From: Pseudorhodoplanes sp.
GTDB lineage: Bacteria > Pseudomonadota > Alphaproteobacteria > Rhizobiales > Xanthobacteraceae
Direction of reading: 5' to 3'
Length of the DNA stretch: 64,000 bases
Assembly: GCA_019187085.1 (NCBI GenBank)
Contig: JABARS010000011.1
Span: 1 to 64,000, forward strand
Below are positions 48,211-55,787 of this stretch, piece after piece (position 1 is the first letter of the stretch; the number at the start of each line of letters is the position of its first letter). The notes beneath the pieces are model-generated. The model had not been told where the DNA came from and made no database searches. It saw only the letters and a program-made list of their open reading frames with translations. A program made the position numbers and the translations under genes.

Positions 48211-49338
48211 TCAGATCTTCAGCACGCCCGGGAAGTGATGGTCGAAGGCGCCCCTGTAGTCCGTCGCATTGTACATGTTGTAGTACACGACGCGGCGCAC
48301 CCAGGCCTTCTGCGACTCCATCACCTTCTTCATGAAGGCATCCTTCTCGAGGTCCTTGATCAGCACGTCCCACGCCTTGATCTGGGCGTCGAACACGTCC
48401 TTCGGAGTGCGATGAACGCTGACCTTGTCCTTCGAGATTAGTTCCTGCAGGTCCTTCGAATAATAGTCCATGCCCTTCCATTCATTGGCGGACGAAACGG
48501 CTTCGGCGGCATATTGCAGGATCGCCTGATGCTCTTTCGGCAGCGCATTGAACTTGGTGCGGTTGAACATGATTTCGAAATACTCCGTCGCCTGGTGATG
48601 GCTGCCCATCATGTAGTTCTTAGCGACGTCCTGCGCACCGAAGCGACGGTCGGAGGTCGGGTTGTTGAACTCGAAACCTTCGATCACGCCGCGTTCCATC
48701 GCCGGCACGATTTCGCCGCCCGGCAGCTGCGCGACCGAGGCGCCCATCTGCTGGAACAGGTCGGCGGCGAGACCGACGGTGCGGTACTTCAGGCCCTTGA
48801 TGTCGTTGGCGCTGGTGATCTGCTTCTTGAACCAGCCGAGCGGCTGGGTCGGCATCGGCATCGCAAAGAAGCTCTTGACGTTGATCTTCATGATCTGCGT
48901 CTGCAGCTCTTCGAAAAGCTCCTTGCCGCCGCCATTGTGAATCCAGCCGAGGCCTTCGTTGGCGTTGAAGCCGAACACCGGGCCGGTGCCGAACAGCGAG
49001 GCAGCCTTGTGCTTGCCGTACCAGTACACGGTCACGGTGTGCGCGCCGTCGATCTGGCCGCCATGCACGCCGTCGAGCACCTGGAACGGGTGCACGACCG
49101 CGCCGCCGACCAGATAGTCGATCTTCATACGGCCGCCGGCCATCGTGTTGACGCGATCGACATAGTCCTGCGCCATTTCGTTGAAGACGTCCTTGGCGCC
49201 CCACGAACCCTGCATCTTCAGGGTCACGGTCTGCGCGCGGGAAATCTGCGGCATGGCAACGGTCGCGGCGCCCGCGGCGCCGGCAGTCATCAGGAATTTA
49301 CGGCGTGAGGTCTTTGTGTTTTCGGATTTTACGGTCAT
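48211..49338 (-). CDS. dctP: TRAP transporter periplasmic substrate-binding protein (DctP/TakP-like)
   Basis: 375 residues. Twin-arginine signal TSRRKFLMTAGAAGAATVAMP at about residues 10-30, then a DctP-family domain with GGAVVHPFQVLDGVHGGQIDG, QLPGGEIVPAMERGVIEG and FEFNNPTSDRRFGAQDVAKNYMMG. These blocks match the TakP (alpha-keto acid) branch of TRAP binding proteins. The ligand is not known. First gene of the TRAP series, ATG 49338. Its expression may be raised over dctQM by the hairpin that follows. Confidence 0.92.
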   Translation of the reverse strand: MTVKSENTKTSRRKFLMTAGAAGAATVAMPQISRAQTVTLKMQGSWGAKDVFNEMAQDYVDRVNTMAGGRMKIDYLVGGAVVHPFQVLDGVHGGQIDGAHTVTVYWYGKHKAASLFGTGPVFGFNANEGLGWIHNGGGKELFEELQTQIMKINVKSFFAMPMPTQPLGWFKKQITSANDIKGLKYRTVGLAADLFQQMGASVAQLPGGEIVPAMERGVIEGFEFNNPTSDRRFGAQDVAKNYMMGSHHQATEYFEIMFNRTKFNALPKEHQAILQYAAEAVSSANEWKGMDYYSKDLQELISKDKVSVHRTPKDVFDAQIKAWDVLIKDLEKDAFMKKVMESQKAWVRRVVYYNMYNATDYRGAFDHHFPGVLKI

Positions 49339-49402
49339 GAGAATCCTCCCTAGCGACCCTTGAGGCCCGGCGTTCTTGTTGCGCCGGTTCTGTCAATAAC
49401 CC

Positions 49403-49424
49403 CTGGACGTATACCGTATTCCAG
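49403..49424. promoter_or_regulatory. possible operator upstream of the TRAP operon
   Basis: CTGGA (49403-49407) and TCCAG (49420-49424) are inverted around a centre containing GTATAC. FCD-type GntR regulators that control TRAP and dicarboxylate genes often bind sites with a GTATAC-like core. The arms are short. The rest of the 295-base divergent gap 49339-49633 shows nothing else I can name. Confidence 0.35.
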
Positions 49425-49633
49425 TGGTTCTGCCATAGTTTGGACGGGTTGGCGACATTCCACAAGTCTCGGAACGTCGCAACCGCAGTGCAGCATTTTT
49501 GTCAGGTCGATACGATCCGCCAGCGCTTCCCACCGGTCATTCAAACAATCCGGCGCGGATGTCGCCCACTCTTGCAGCGATTTCGCATACGGCTGCCCAC
49601 CCAACGACCGGAGCCGAGACAGGAGAACGTCCC

Positions 49634-51370
49634 TTGAATGGTTCAAAACCCTCGCTTGCGGCGGTCTGGCAGCTTGCACTGCCCTATTTCCGCTCGGAAG
49701 ACCGGCTGGCCGGCGGCGTGCTGCTCGTCACCATCGTGGCGATCGAACTCAGCGTGGTCGGCATCGCCGTCCTCATCAACCGCTGGAACAACGTTTTCTA
49801 CAACGCGCTGCAGGAGCGCGACTGGAACGCCTTCGTCTATCAGCTCGGCTATTTCTGCGTGCTGGCGACGGCCTTCATCGTGCTCAAGGTCTATCAACTC
49901 TACCTGAACCAGTGGCTGCAGATGCGCTGGCGCCGCTGGATGACGCGCGACTATCTGCAGCACTGGCTCGCGGGCTCGACCCATTACCGCATGCAGCTCC
50001 TCGGCGAGGCCGCCGACAATCCGGACCAGCGCATCGCCGAAGACATCCAGCTCTTCGTCATGCGCACGCTGCGGCTCGGGCTCGGCCTGCTCAATTCCGT
50101 GGTCACGATCCTGTCGTTCGTTGTCATTCTGTGGGGCCTGTCGCAGGACGCCCCGCTCACGCTGTTCGGCGTCGCGCTCGACATTCCGGGCTATCTGGTG
50201 TGGGCGGCGCTCATCTATTCGGTGCTCGGCACGCTGTTCACGCATCTGATCGGGCGCCCGCTGATCCGGCTGATCTTCACGCAGCAGCGTTACGAAGCGG
50301 ACTTCCGCTTCAATCTGGTGCGCGCGCGGGAGAATTCCGAGCAGATCGCGTTGCTCGGCGGCGAACAGGCGGAATCCGGGCGCCTGCTGCAACGCTTCCA
50401 GAACGTGGTGATGAACTGGTTCGACATCATGTCGCGGCAGAAGCGCCTGACCTTTTTCACCGCGGGCTTCGAACAGGTCTCTGTCGTGTTTCCCTTCATC
50501 GTGGTCAGCCCGGCCTATTTCGCCGGCACCGTCCAGCTCGGCGCGCTGATGCAGACGGCCTCGGCCTTCGGAAGCGTGCAGGGCGCGATGTCCTTCTTCG
50601 TCACCGCTTACGGCGAGCTTGCCGAATGGGGGGCGGTGATCCAGCGCCTGACCGGATTCAATGCCGCGATCGCGCAGGCGCGCGCGGCAGCACAGGCCGG
50701 CCCGACGATCTCCGCCACAAGCGCCGACCAAGGCATCGCCGTGCACGGCCTGTCGGTGCGCCTGCCCGACCGGACCGCGCTCCTGAGCGCGGCCGACGCG
50801 CAATTCCCCCGCGGCGAGTCGACGCTTCTGACCGGACCTTCGGGCGCGGGAAAATCGACCCTGCTGCGCGCCATCGCCGGCATCTGGCCGTTCGCCGACG
50901 GCGACATCGCCGTCCCGCGGCAGGCGCGCGTACTGATGCTGCCGCAGCGGCCCTATTTCCCGATCGGATCGCTTGCGGCCGCGATCAGCTATCCGGCGGA
51001 GCCGGGCGCCTTTTCCGACACCGCGCTGGCCGAGGTGCTCGACTGCGTCGGACTGCCGGCGCTCAAGGTTCGCCTGCACGAGGAAGCACATTGGAACGCA
51101 ACGCTCTCGCTCGGCGAACAACAGCGCCTTGCCGTCGCGCGCGCGATCCTGCAGCGGCCGGATTTCCTGTTCCTCGACGAGGCGACGGCCTCGCTCGACG
51201 AAGCGGCGGAGGAGGCGCTCTATCGCGCACTGAACGCGCGGCTGCCGGGCACCGCGATCATCTCGATCGGCCATCGCAGCACGCTCGCGGCTTTCCATCG
51301 CCGCCATCTCGCGTTGCAACCCGAGGGCGACGGCCATCGTCTGGCCGGCCGAACGGCGCCAGCGATCTGA
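49634..51370 (+). CDS. ABC exporter with fused permease and ATPase (YddA/SbmA-like, ABCD-type)
   Basis: 578 residues from TTG 49634. N-terminal permease with six helices (for example VLLVTIVAIELSVVGIAVL) and the conserved EAA-like block NPDQRIAEDIQLF; C-terminal ATPase with Walker A GPSGAGKSTLLR, signature LSLGEQQRLAVARAI and Walker B FLFLDEATASLD. Belongs to the YddA/SbmA/BacA-related group that moves peptides, vitamin B12-like or very-long-chain acyl substrates. The start TTG has AGGAGAA 8 bases upstream; ATG 49559 is an in-frame alternative without a good ribosome site. Confidence 0.88.
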   Translation: MNGSKPSLAAVWQLALPYFRSEDRLAGGVLLVTIVAIELSVVGIAVLINRWNNVFYNALQERDWNAFVYQLGYFCVLATAFIVLKVYQLYLNQWLQMRWRRWMTRDYLQHWLAGSTHYRMQLLGEAADNPDQRIAEDIQLFVMRTLRLGLGLLNSVVTILSFVVILWGLSQDAPLTLFGVALDIPGYLVWAALIYSVLGTLFTHLIGRPLIRLIFTQQRYEADFRFNLVRARENSEQIALLGGEQAESGRLLQRFQNVVMNWFDIMSRQKRLTFFTAGFEQVSVVFPFIVVSPAYFAGTVQLGALMQTASAFGSVQGAMSFFVTAYGELAEWGAVIQRLTGFNAAIAQARAAAQAGPTISATSADQGIAVHGLSVRLPDRTALLSAADAQFPRGESTLLTGPSGAGKSTLLRAIAGIWPFADGDIAVPRQARVLMLPQRPYFPIGSLAAAISYPAEPGAFSDTALAEVLDCVGLPALKVRLHEEAHWNATLSLGEQQRLAVARAILQRPDFLFLDEATASLDEAAEEALYRALNARLPGTAIISIGHRSTLAAFHRRHLALQPEGDGHRLAGRTAPAI

Positions 51371-51418
51371 GGCGGAACGCCCTGCCGCCGCAAGGCGCTC
51401 GCGCGCCGGCGCGGGCGT

Positions 51419-51931
51419 TCACCACCAGCTTTCGGGCCAAGATTTTTCAGCCCCGATATTGTGCCAGACGAAAGCGAAGGCCGCCAACAACAGCGCGCCG
51501 ACGGCGACCGGGACGACGAGGAATATCGCGGGCATGTTGCCGGTCACGATCAGGAGCGGATTGATGCCAGCGGGCGGATGAAACGTGCCGGTCGCATGCA
51601 TGGCGACGATGGCGACGCCGACGGCGAGCGCGGCCGCCCAGGATTCCGGGCCGGTCAGTTGCAGCACCGCGAACCCGGCCAGCGCCGAGATCAGATGTCC
51701 GCCGACGAGCGCGCGCGGTTGCGCGGGAACGGCCTGCGGCGAGCCCATGACGAGGACGATCGAGGTGGCGAACGGAATGGAGGCGAGCGGAAATTCGGAA
51801 AAGGCGGAGAACCATTCCATGATCCCGATCGCGACCGCTCCACCGAGCGCACCGGTCACAAGGCGCGCCCACAGCCGCAATGTCCGGTTCTCGCGTTCGT
51901 CACGCTCCCGTCCGGCCGCAGACTGCCGCAT
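51419..51931 (-). CDS. HPP-family integral membrane protein
   Basis: 170 residues with about four to five helices and the family signature HPPAGINPLL preceded by AMHATGTF. HPP proteins are linked to nitrite or other anion transport in plastids and cyanobacteria; in this organism the role is unknown. Start ATG 51931 (MRQSAAGRER) is preceded by GAGGGG at a good distance, better than the ATG 12 codons upstream at 51967. Ends in KSWPESWW. Converges with the ABC exporter gene. Confidence 0.82.
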   Translation of the reverse strand: MRQSAAGRERDERENRTLRLWARLVTGALGGAVAIGIMEWFSAFSEFPLASIPFATSIVLVMGSPQAVPAQPRALVGGHLISALAGFAVLQLTGPESWAAALAVGVAIVAMHATGTFHPPAGINPLLIVTGNMPAIFLVVPVAVGALLLAAFAFVWHNIGAEKSWPESWW

Positions 51932-52050
51932 CGCCGATCCCCTCAATTCCTTCCCGCGTCCCGCCATCCCGTGCCCGATTTGAAGGGCTGCGGCAACGGG
52001 CGCCGGGGCATCCCGAAACGATGGCGAAGATTGCAGACCCCGGAAACAGA

Positions 52051-52077
52051 ACGGGCGACGCTTGTGGCGCCGCCCGT
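52051..52077 (-). terminator. probable terminator downstream of the porin gene
   Basis: On the minus strand ACGGGCGGCGC pairs with GCGTCGCCCGT (one G-T pair) around CACAA, followed by TCTGTTT. Located 27 bases after the porin stop codon. Confidence 0.6.
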
Positions 52078-52103
52078 CCGCTACGATCTCACCGGAACCC
52101 TGA

Positions 52104-53009
52104 TTACTTCAGAGCGTTAATCGAGGTGTCGGCCTTGAGCGAGACGATGAACGTATCGTTGCACCAGTTGTTCGTCGCATGCGGGGTGCCGACAAGCAGG
52201 TAAGCGCCGCAATCCGTCTGATTCATATTCGTGCCGTGATAACGCAGGTCGAGCGTCAGCGCCTTATAGGTAAAGCCAATACCCGCATTGTAGTAAGTAT
52301 AGCTCGGATCACTGAAGCTCATATTGATGAAGCCACCATCCTCGATCCACCAATGCCCGAGTTCACCGGAGAGGAACGCGCCGACGCCGTTCGCTGCAGA
52401 CGACAGGGTCCACTTCGCGGTCGCCGAAGCGTAGATCGCTTCGGCCTTGTCCGTGAACCCGGCGTTCGCGAACACGGCACCGTAGTTCAGCATGTCCGGC
52501 GTATAGAAGATGTTGGCGCCGATCGTGAAATCCGGCGTAACGGCATAGGCGACCTTGGCGTAAATTTCCCAGAAGTCGCTATCGATGTTGAACTGCTCTT
52601 TCGGATAGTAATAGTACCAGTAGCCGAGATCGAGCGAGAGCGCGCCCCAGGTGTTGCGCCATCCACCGTAGAAGTCGATTTCGGCGGACGGGCTGCTCAA
52701 TCCGACCGACCCATCCGAAAAGGCAGACGGCCAATTGATCCCGACGCCCGCCACCCCGACGTAAAAGGTGCCGGCTGCCGTGGTGAATTGCGGCTCGAAG
52801 TAGGCGCCGCCGGACGGCCCCTTATTCGACTGCGAGACGCCGCGGAAATTGTAGTCGCTCATGACCACGCCGCCGAATGCGACGTCCCAGGCGGGCGTGA
52901 CAGCCGGAGCAGGCGCGGCCTTGTAAACCGGCTTGGAAAGATCGGCGGCGAGCGCCGGAGCGGCAGTAACGGCGAGCGCCAGTGCCGCCGGAATGATGGA
53001 CTTCTTCAT
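52104..53009 (-). CDS. TorF-family (Gcw_chp) outer-membrane porin-like protein
   Basis: 301 residues with signal peptide (MKKSIIPAALALAVTAAPALA) then ADLSKPVYKA, a linker, and a beta-barrel rich in Tyr, Trp and Gly with the TIGR02001-type start FGGVVMSDYNFRGVSQS and the DLRYHGTN segment. Probably a general or solute-specific pore. Composition is less G+C-rich than its neighbours in places (24 G/C of 60 at 52561-52620), partly from aromatic codons. ATG 53009 has AGGGG about 6 bases upstream; an extended open frame upstream lacks a ribosome site. Confidence 0.87.
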   Translation of the reverse strand: MKKSIIPAALALAVTAAPALAADLSKPVYKAAPAPAVTPAWDVAFGGVVMSDYNFRGVSQSNKGPSGGAYFEPQFTTAAGTFYVGVAGVGINWPSAFSDGSVGLSSPSAEIDFYGGWRNTWGALSLDLGYWYYYYPKEQFNIDSDFWEIYAKVAYAVTPDFTIGANIFYTPDMLNYGAVFANAGFTDKAEAIYASATAKWTLSSAANGVGAFLSGELGHWWIEDGGFINMSFSDPSYTYYNAGIGFTYKALTLDLRYHGTNMNQTDCGAYLLVGTPHATNNWCNDTFIVSLKADTSINALK

Positions 53010-53383
53010 TGATTGCCCCTGTTTCTTGACGCCTGTGGCGGCCCCAGTTTTCAGCAGCGGTGTTCCGCCGGTCCCCGAATGCCAATTTCGATCGGTCTTA
53101 ACTTGCTGAAAACGTAGCGAAACACCCCATGCCAGCAAGACGAAAGCAAAGGCACTTGCTGCCTTTTTGAGCGAATCCAGTTTTCTCGCGGCCCGATCAG
53201 ACCGCGCAAACGACATTCCTTTATTCTGTTGCGGCAATGTCACATGGAGGAGTGCGCAGCTTGCAAACGGCGCATCGGCAACGTCGCCGCTTTGCTCTCA
53301 AACGTTTTCTGCAAAGAAAGGACGGCGAATTGCAGCGCCCCGCGCGCCGGCGACGGGCCGCTGATAACGGTCGTGTCGGGCTG
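53010..53383. other. 374-base non-coding gap between the porin gene and aceB
   Basis: No gene is supported here. It should hold the porin promoter on the minus strand, but I could not pick one confidently. A hairpin AAAGGCA (53148-53154), loop CTTGC, TGCCTTT (53160-53166) with TT following is the only structure seen; it lies about 140 bases before the porin ATG and could be a leader attenuator or a plus-strand terminator. The remaining part toward 53383 is Arg-codon-rich shadow sequence antisense to nothing known. Confidence 0.5.
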
Positions 53384-55126
53384 TCAGCGGATGAGCTTGT
53401 AGGCGGGCAGCGTCAGGAATTCCGCGAAATTCTTCGACAGCGACAGGCTGCTGAACAACTTGATCGCCTCGGGAAAACGCGCGCGGCCATAGGCGCGCGC
53501 GCCGAGTTCCTGCTTCACGCGCTGCATCTCTTCCTTCAGCGCCTTGCGGAAAAAGGCCGGCGTGACCTTGCGGCCGTTGCTGAGCGTCGCACCGTATTTC
53601 AGCCATTGCCAGATCTGCGCGCGCGAGATTTCGGCCGTGGCGGCATCTTCCATGAGATTGTAGATCGGCACCGCGCCGCGGCCGTCGAGCCAGGCCGCGA
53701 TGTATTGCACGCCGACGCGGATATTGAGACGGAATCCCTCTTCGGTCTTCTGCCCCTCGTGCAATTGCAGCAGCATGTCGCGCGTGACCTTCACGGCGGG
53801 GATTTTGTCGAGCTGGTTGGGCTGCGGCATCAGGCGGTCGAACACCTCCCTGGCCACCGGCACGAGCGCGGGATGGGCGACCCAGGTGCCGTCATGACCC
53901 TCGCGCACCTCGCGCTCCTTGTCGGAGCGGACCTTGGCGAAGGCTTCCCGGTTGGCCTTCTCGTCGTTCTTCACCGGTATCTGCGCTGCCATGCCGCCCA
54001 TCGCGAACGCGCCGCGACGGTGGCATGTCTTCACCAGGAGCGCCGCGTAATTGCCGAGAAAGGCCTTGCCCATCACCACCTGGCTGCGGTCGGGCAGGAT
54101 GAAATTCTTGTTCTTCGCGAACTTCTTGACGAACGAGAAAATATAGTCCCAGCGGCCGGCATTGAGGCCGGTGATGTGGTCGCGCAGCTCCCACAGAATC
54201 TCGTCCATCTCGAAGGCGGCCGGCAGCGTCTCGATCAGCACGGTGGACTTGATCGTGCCCTTGGGGATGCCGAGCTTGTCCTGCGCGAAGATGAAGACGT
54301 CGTTCCACAGGCGCGCTTCCTCGTGCGTCTCGAGCTTGGGCAGATAGAAATAGGGCCCTGTGCCCTGGGCGAGCGTCGCTTTGGCGTTATGGAAGAAATA
54401 CAGGCCGAAATCGAACAGCGCGCCCGAGATCGGCTTGCCGCCGACCGTCAGGTGCTCTTCCAGGAGGTGCCAGCCGCGCGGACGCACGATGAGGACGGCC
54501 GGCTTCCTGCCGAGCACGTAGCGCTTTCCGCTTTCCTTGTCGGTGAAATCGAGCGTTCCCGCCCAGCGGTCCTTCAGGTTGATCTGGCCTTCGATATTGT
54601 TGGCCCAGGTCGGCGCGTTGGCGTCCTCGAAGTCGGCCATGTAGACGTTGGCGCCGGAATTGAGCGCGTTGACCACCATCTTGCGGTCGACTGGCCCGGT
54701 GATTTCCACGCGCCGGTCCTGCAGATCGGCGGGAATCGGCGCGATCTGCCATTCGTGATCGCGCACGGCTCGTGTCTCGGACAGGAAATCGGGCAGTTCG
54801 CCGACATCGAAACGCTTCTGGCGCACGGCGCGCGCGGCGATCAGGCGCCTGCGGCGGCCCTCAAAGGCGCGATGCAGGGCGGCGAGAAAATCCAGCGCCT
54901 CGGGAGTCAGGATTTCGCGGTAGCGCGGGCCGATCCGGCCCTTGAGGGCGACCGCAGACGTAACCCGCCGTCGCGCCGGCCGCGACACCTTTGCACGAGC
55001 GGAAACGGAACGCGCGGCCTTGCCCTTGCGGCGAGAGGCAAGGCGCGTGACGGACGTCTTTTTCGAACGTGCCGTCCCGCGCCGCCCCCGACCCTTCCGT
55101 GTCGCCCCCGACTTCGATCGCTTCAT
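53384..55126 (-). CDS. aceB: malate synthase A with basic N-terminal extension
   Basis: Condenses glyoxylate with acetyl-CoA to malate. 580 residues: residues 1-54 are a basic extension with 23 Lys/Arg and no acidic residue, then the ordinary AceB body of about 525 residues (EILTPEALDFLAAL; YMADFEDANAPTW; VRPRGWHLLEEH; TVLIETLPAAFEMDEILWEL; RWDYIFSF; HPALVPVAREVFD; SRAQIWQWLKYG), length normal for isoform A. Start ATG 55126 overlaps the stop of the small basic gene (ATGA), with AAGGA close by; a GTG at about 54988 is the only in-frame alternative seen and has no ribosome site. Downstream of glcE-glcF, completing glycolate-to-malate conversion. Confidence 0.93.
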   Translation of the reverse strand: MKRSKSGATRKGRGRRGTARSKKTSVTRLASRRKGKAARSVSARAKVSRPARRRVTSAVALKGRIGPRYREILTPEALDFLAALHRAFEGRRRRLIAARAVRQKRFDVGELPDFLSETRAVRDHEWQIAPIPADLQDRRVEITGPVDRKMVVNALNSGANVYMADFEDANAPTWANNIEGQINLKDRWAGTLDFTDKESGKRYVLGRKPAVLIVRPRGWHLLEEHLTVGGKPISGALFDFGLYFFHNAKATLAQGTGPYFYLPKLETHEEARLWNDVFIFAQDKLGIPKGTIKSTVLIETLPAAFEMDEILWELRDHITGLNAGRWDYIFSFVKKFAKNKNFILPDRSQVVMGKAFLGNYAALLVKTCHRRGAFAMGGMAAQIPVKNDEKANREAFAKVRSDKEREVREGHDGTWVAHPALVPVAREVFDRLMPQPNQLDKIPAVKVTRDMLLQLHEGQKTEEGFRLNIRVGVQYIAAWLDGRGAVPIYNLMEDAATAEISRAQIWQWLKYGATLSNGRKVTPAFFRKALKEEMQRVKQELGARAYGRARFPEAIKLFSSLSLSKNFAEFLTLPAYKLIR

Positions 55127-55398
55127 GCGCGTCCTTTGGAGGACGCGGACTTGCCGCCCGCACGGCCGCCTGCGCCGCGTTCGGTTCCACCCGATTGGGG
55201 GCCGGATCCGAAAACGGACGCAAAGGCCGCGCTCAGGCGCGAGAAAACGCTACCCTCGGACGCCGGGGGCGTTGCGCGGGCCGCGCGCGAACTTTGCGCG
55301 GCCCGGCTGGATGAGGATTTTGACCTGGCTTGCTTGGACGGCTTGGCTTTCGATTTGGCTTTCGAGCCCCGTCCTCCGCCCTTTCCGGACTTTGCCAC
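55123..55398 (-). CDS. 91-residue basic protein between the histone-like gene and aceB
   Basis: Starts at GTG 55398, one base after the stop of the histone-like gene, and ends in a 4-base overlap with aceB. Opens (V/M)AKSGKGGGRGSKAKSKAKPS: 14 Lys/Arg by residue 55, few acids, rich in Ser, Gly and Ala. A short amphipathic segment SVFSRLSAAFASVFGSG (about 50-66) is the only structured-looking part. I recognise no family. The tight packing on both sides, and similarity in style to the neighbours, indicate that it is translated together with aceB. The function is unknown; nucleic-acid binding is an inference from charge. Confidence 0.7.
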   Translation of the reverse strand: MAKSGKGGGRGSKAKSKAKPSKQARSKSSSSRAAQSSRAARATPPASEGSVFSRLSAAFASVFGSGPQSGGTERGAGGRAGGKSASSKGRA

Positions 55399-55399
55399 G

Positions 55400-55765
55400 T
55401 TATCCCTTGTTGCCGTTGTCGCTGCCGAACGGTCTGTAGCCGCCGGAGCCCATGCCCGATCCCGAGCTGCCCATGGATGAACCACCCGACGGCATCGCCG
55501 GACGCGGCGCCATGGGAGTGGGTGCGGCCGGCTTTGGCGCCATCATTGGAGCCGCCTTCGGGGCTGCCGCTTTCGCCTTCGCCTTTTTCTTCGAAGCCTT
55601 CCTGGTCTTCTTGGCTTTCTTGGTCTTGGCTTTCTTGGCCGTCTTCCTGGCTGCGCCCTTGCGGGCCGACGCCTTGCGCGCGGACTTCTTCTTACGCTTC
55701 AGGAGCGATTTCTTTTTGCTCTTCTTTACTTTTTTCGTCTTCGACTTCCTCGACTTCTTCGCCAT
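55400..55765 (-). CDS. lysine-rich histone-H1-like protein
   Basis: 121 residues. The first 70 contain 38 Lys/Arg and no acidic residue, with KKAK/KKVKK/KKAKTKK-type repeats and Ala-Pro spacing, the pattern of bacterial H1-like DNA-binding tails (HctB, AlgP type). The remainder is a Pro/Ala/Met linker and a Gly/Ser tail ending RPFGSDNGNKG. ATG 55765 has a strong GGAGGAAGG 4-13 bases upstream. It lies 22 bases after the glcF stop and 1 base before the next gene. DNA or RNA binding is inferred from composition only. Lysine codons lower G+C locally. Confidence 0.8.
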   Translation of the reverse strand: MAKKSRKSKTKKVKKSKKKSLLKRKKKSARKASARKGAARKTAKKAKTKKAKKTRKASKKKAKAKAAAPKAAPMMAPKPAAPTPMAPRPAMPSGGSSMGSSGSGMGSGGYRPFGSDNGNKG

Positions 55766-55787
55766 GACCTTCCTCCGGATTCATCGG

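Noticed and set aside
52104..53243. Porin start 78 codons farther upstream, giving an added hydrophobic segment
   Set aside because: The internal MKKSII start gives a textbook signal peptide and has a ribosome site; the longer frame does not.
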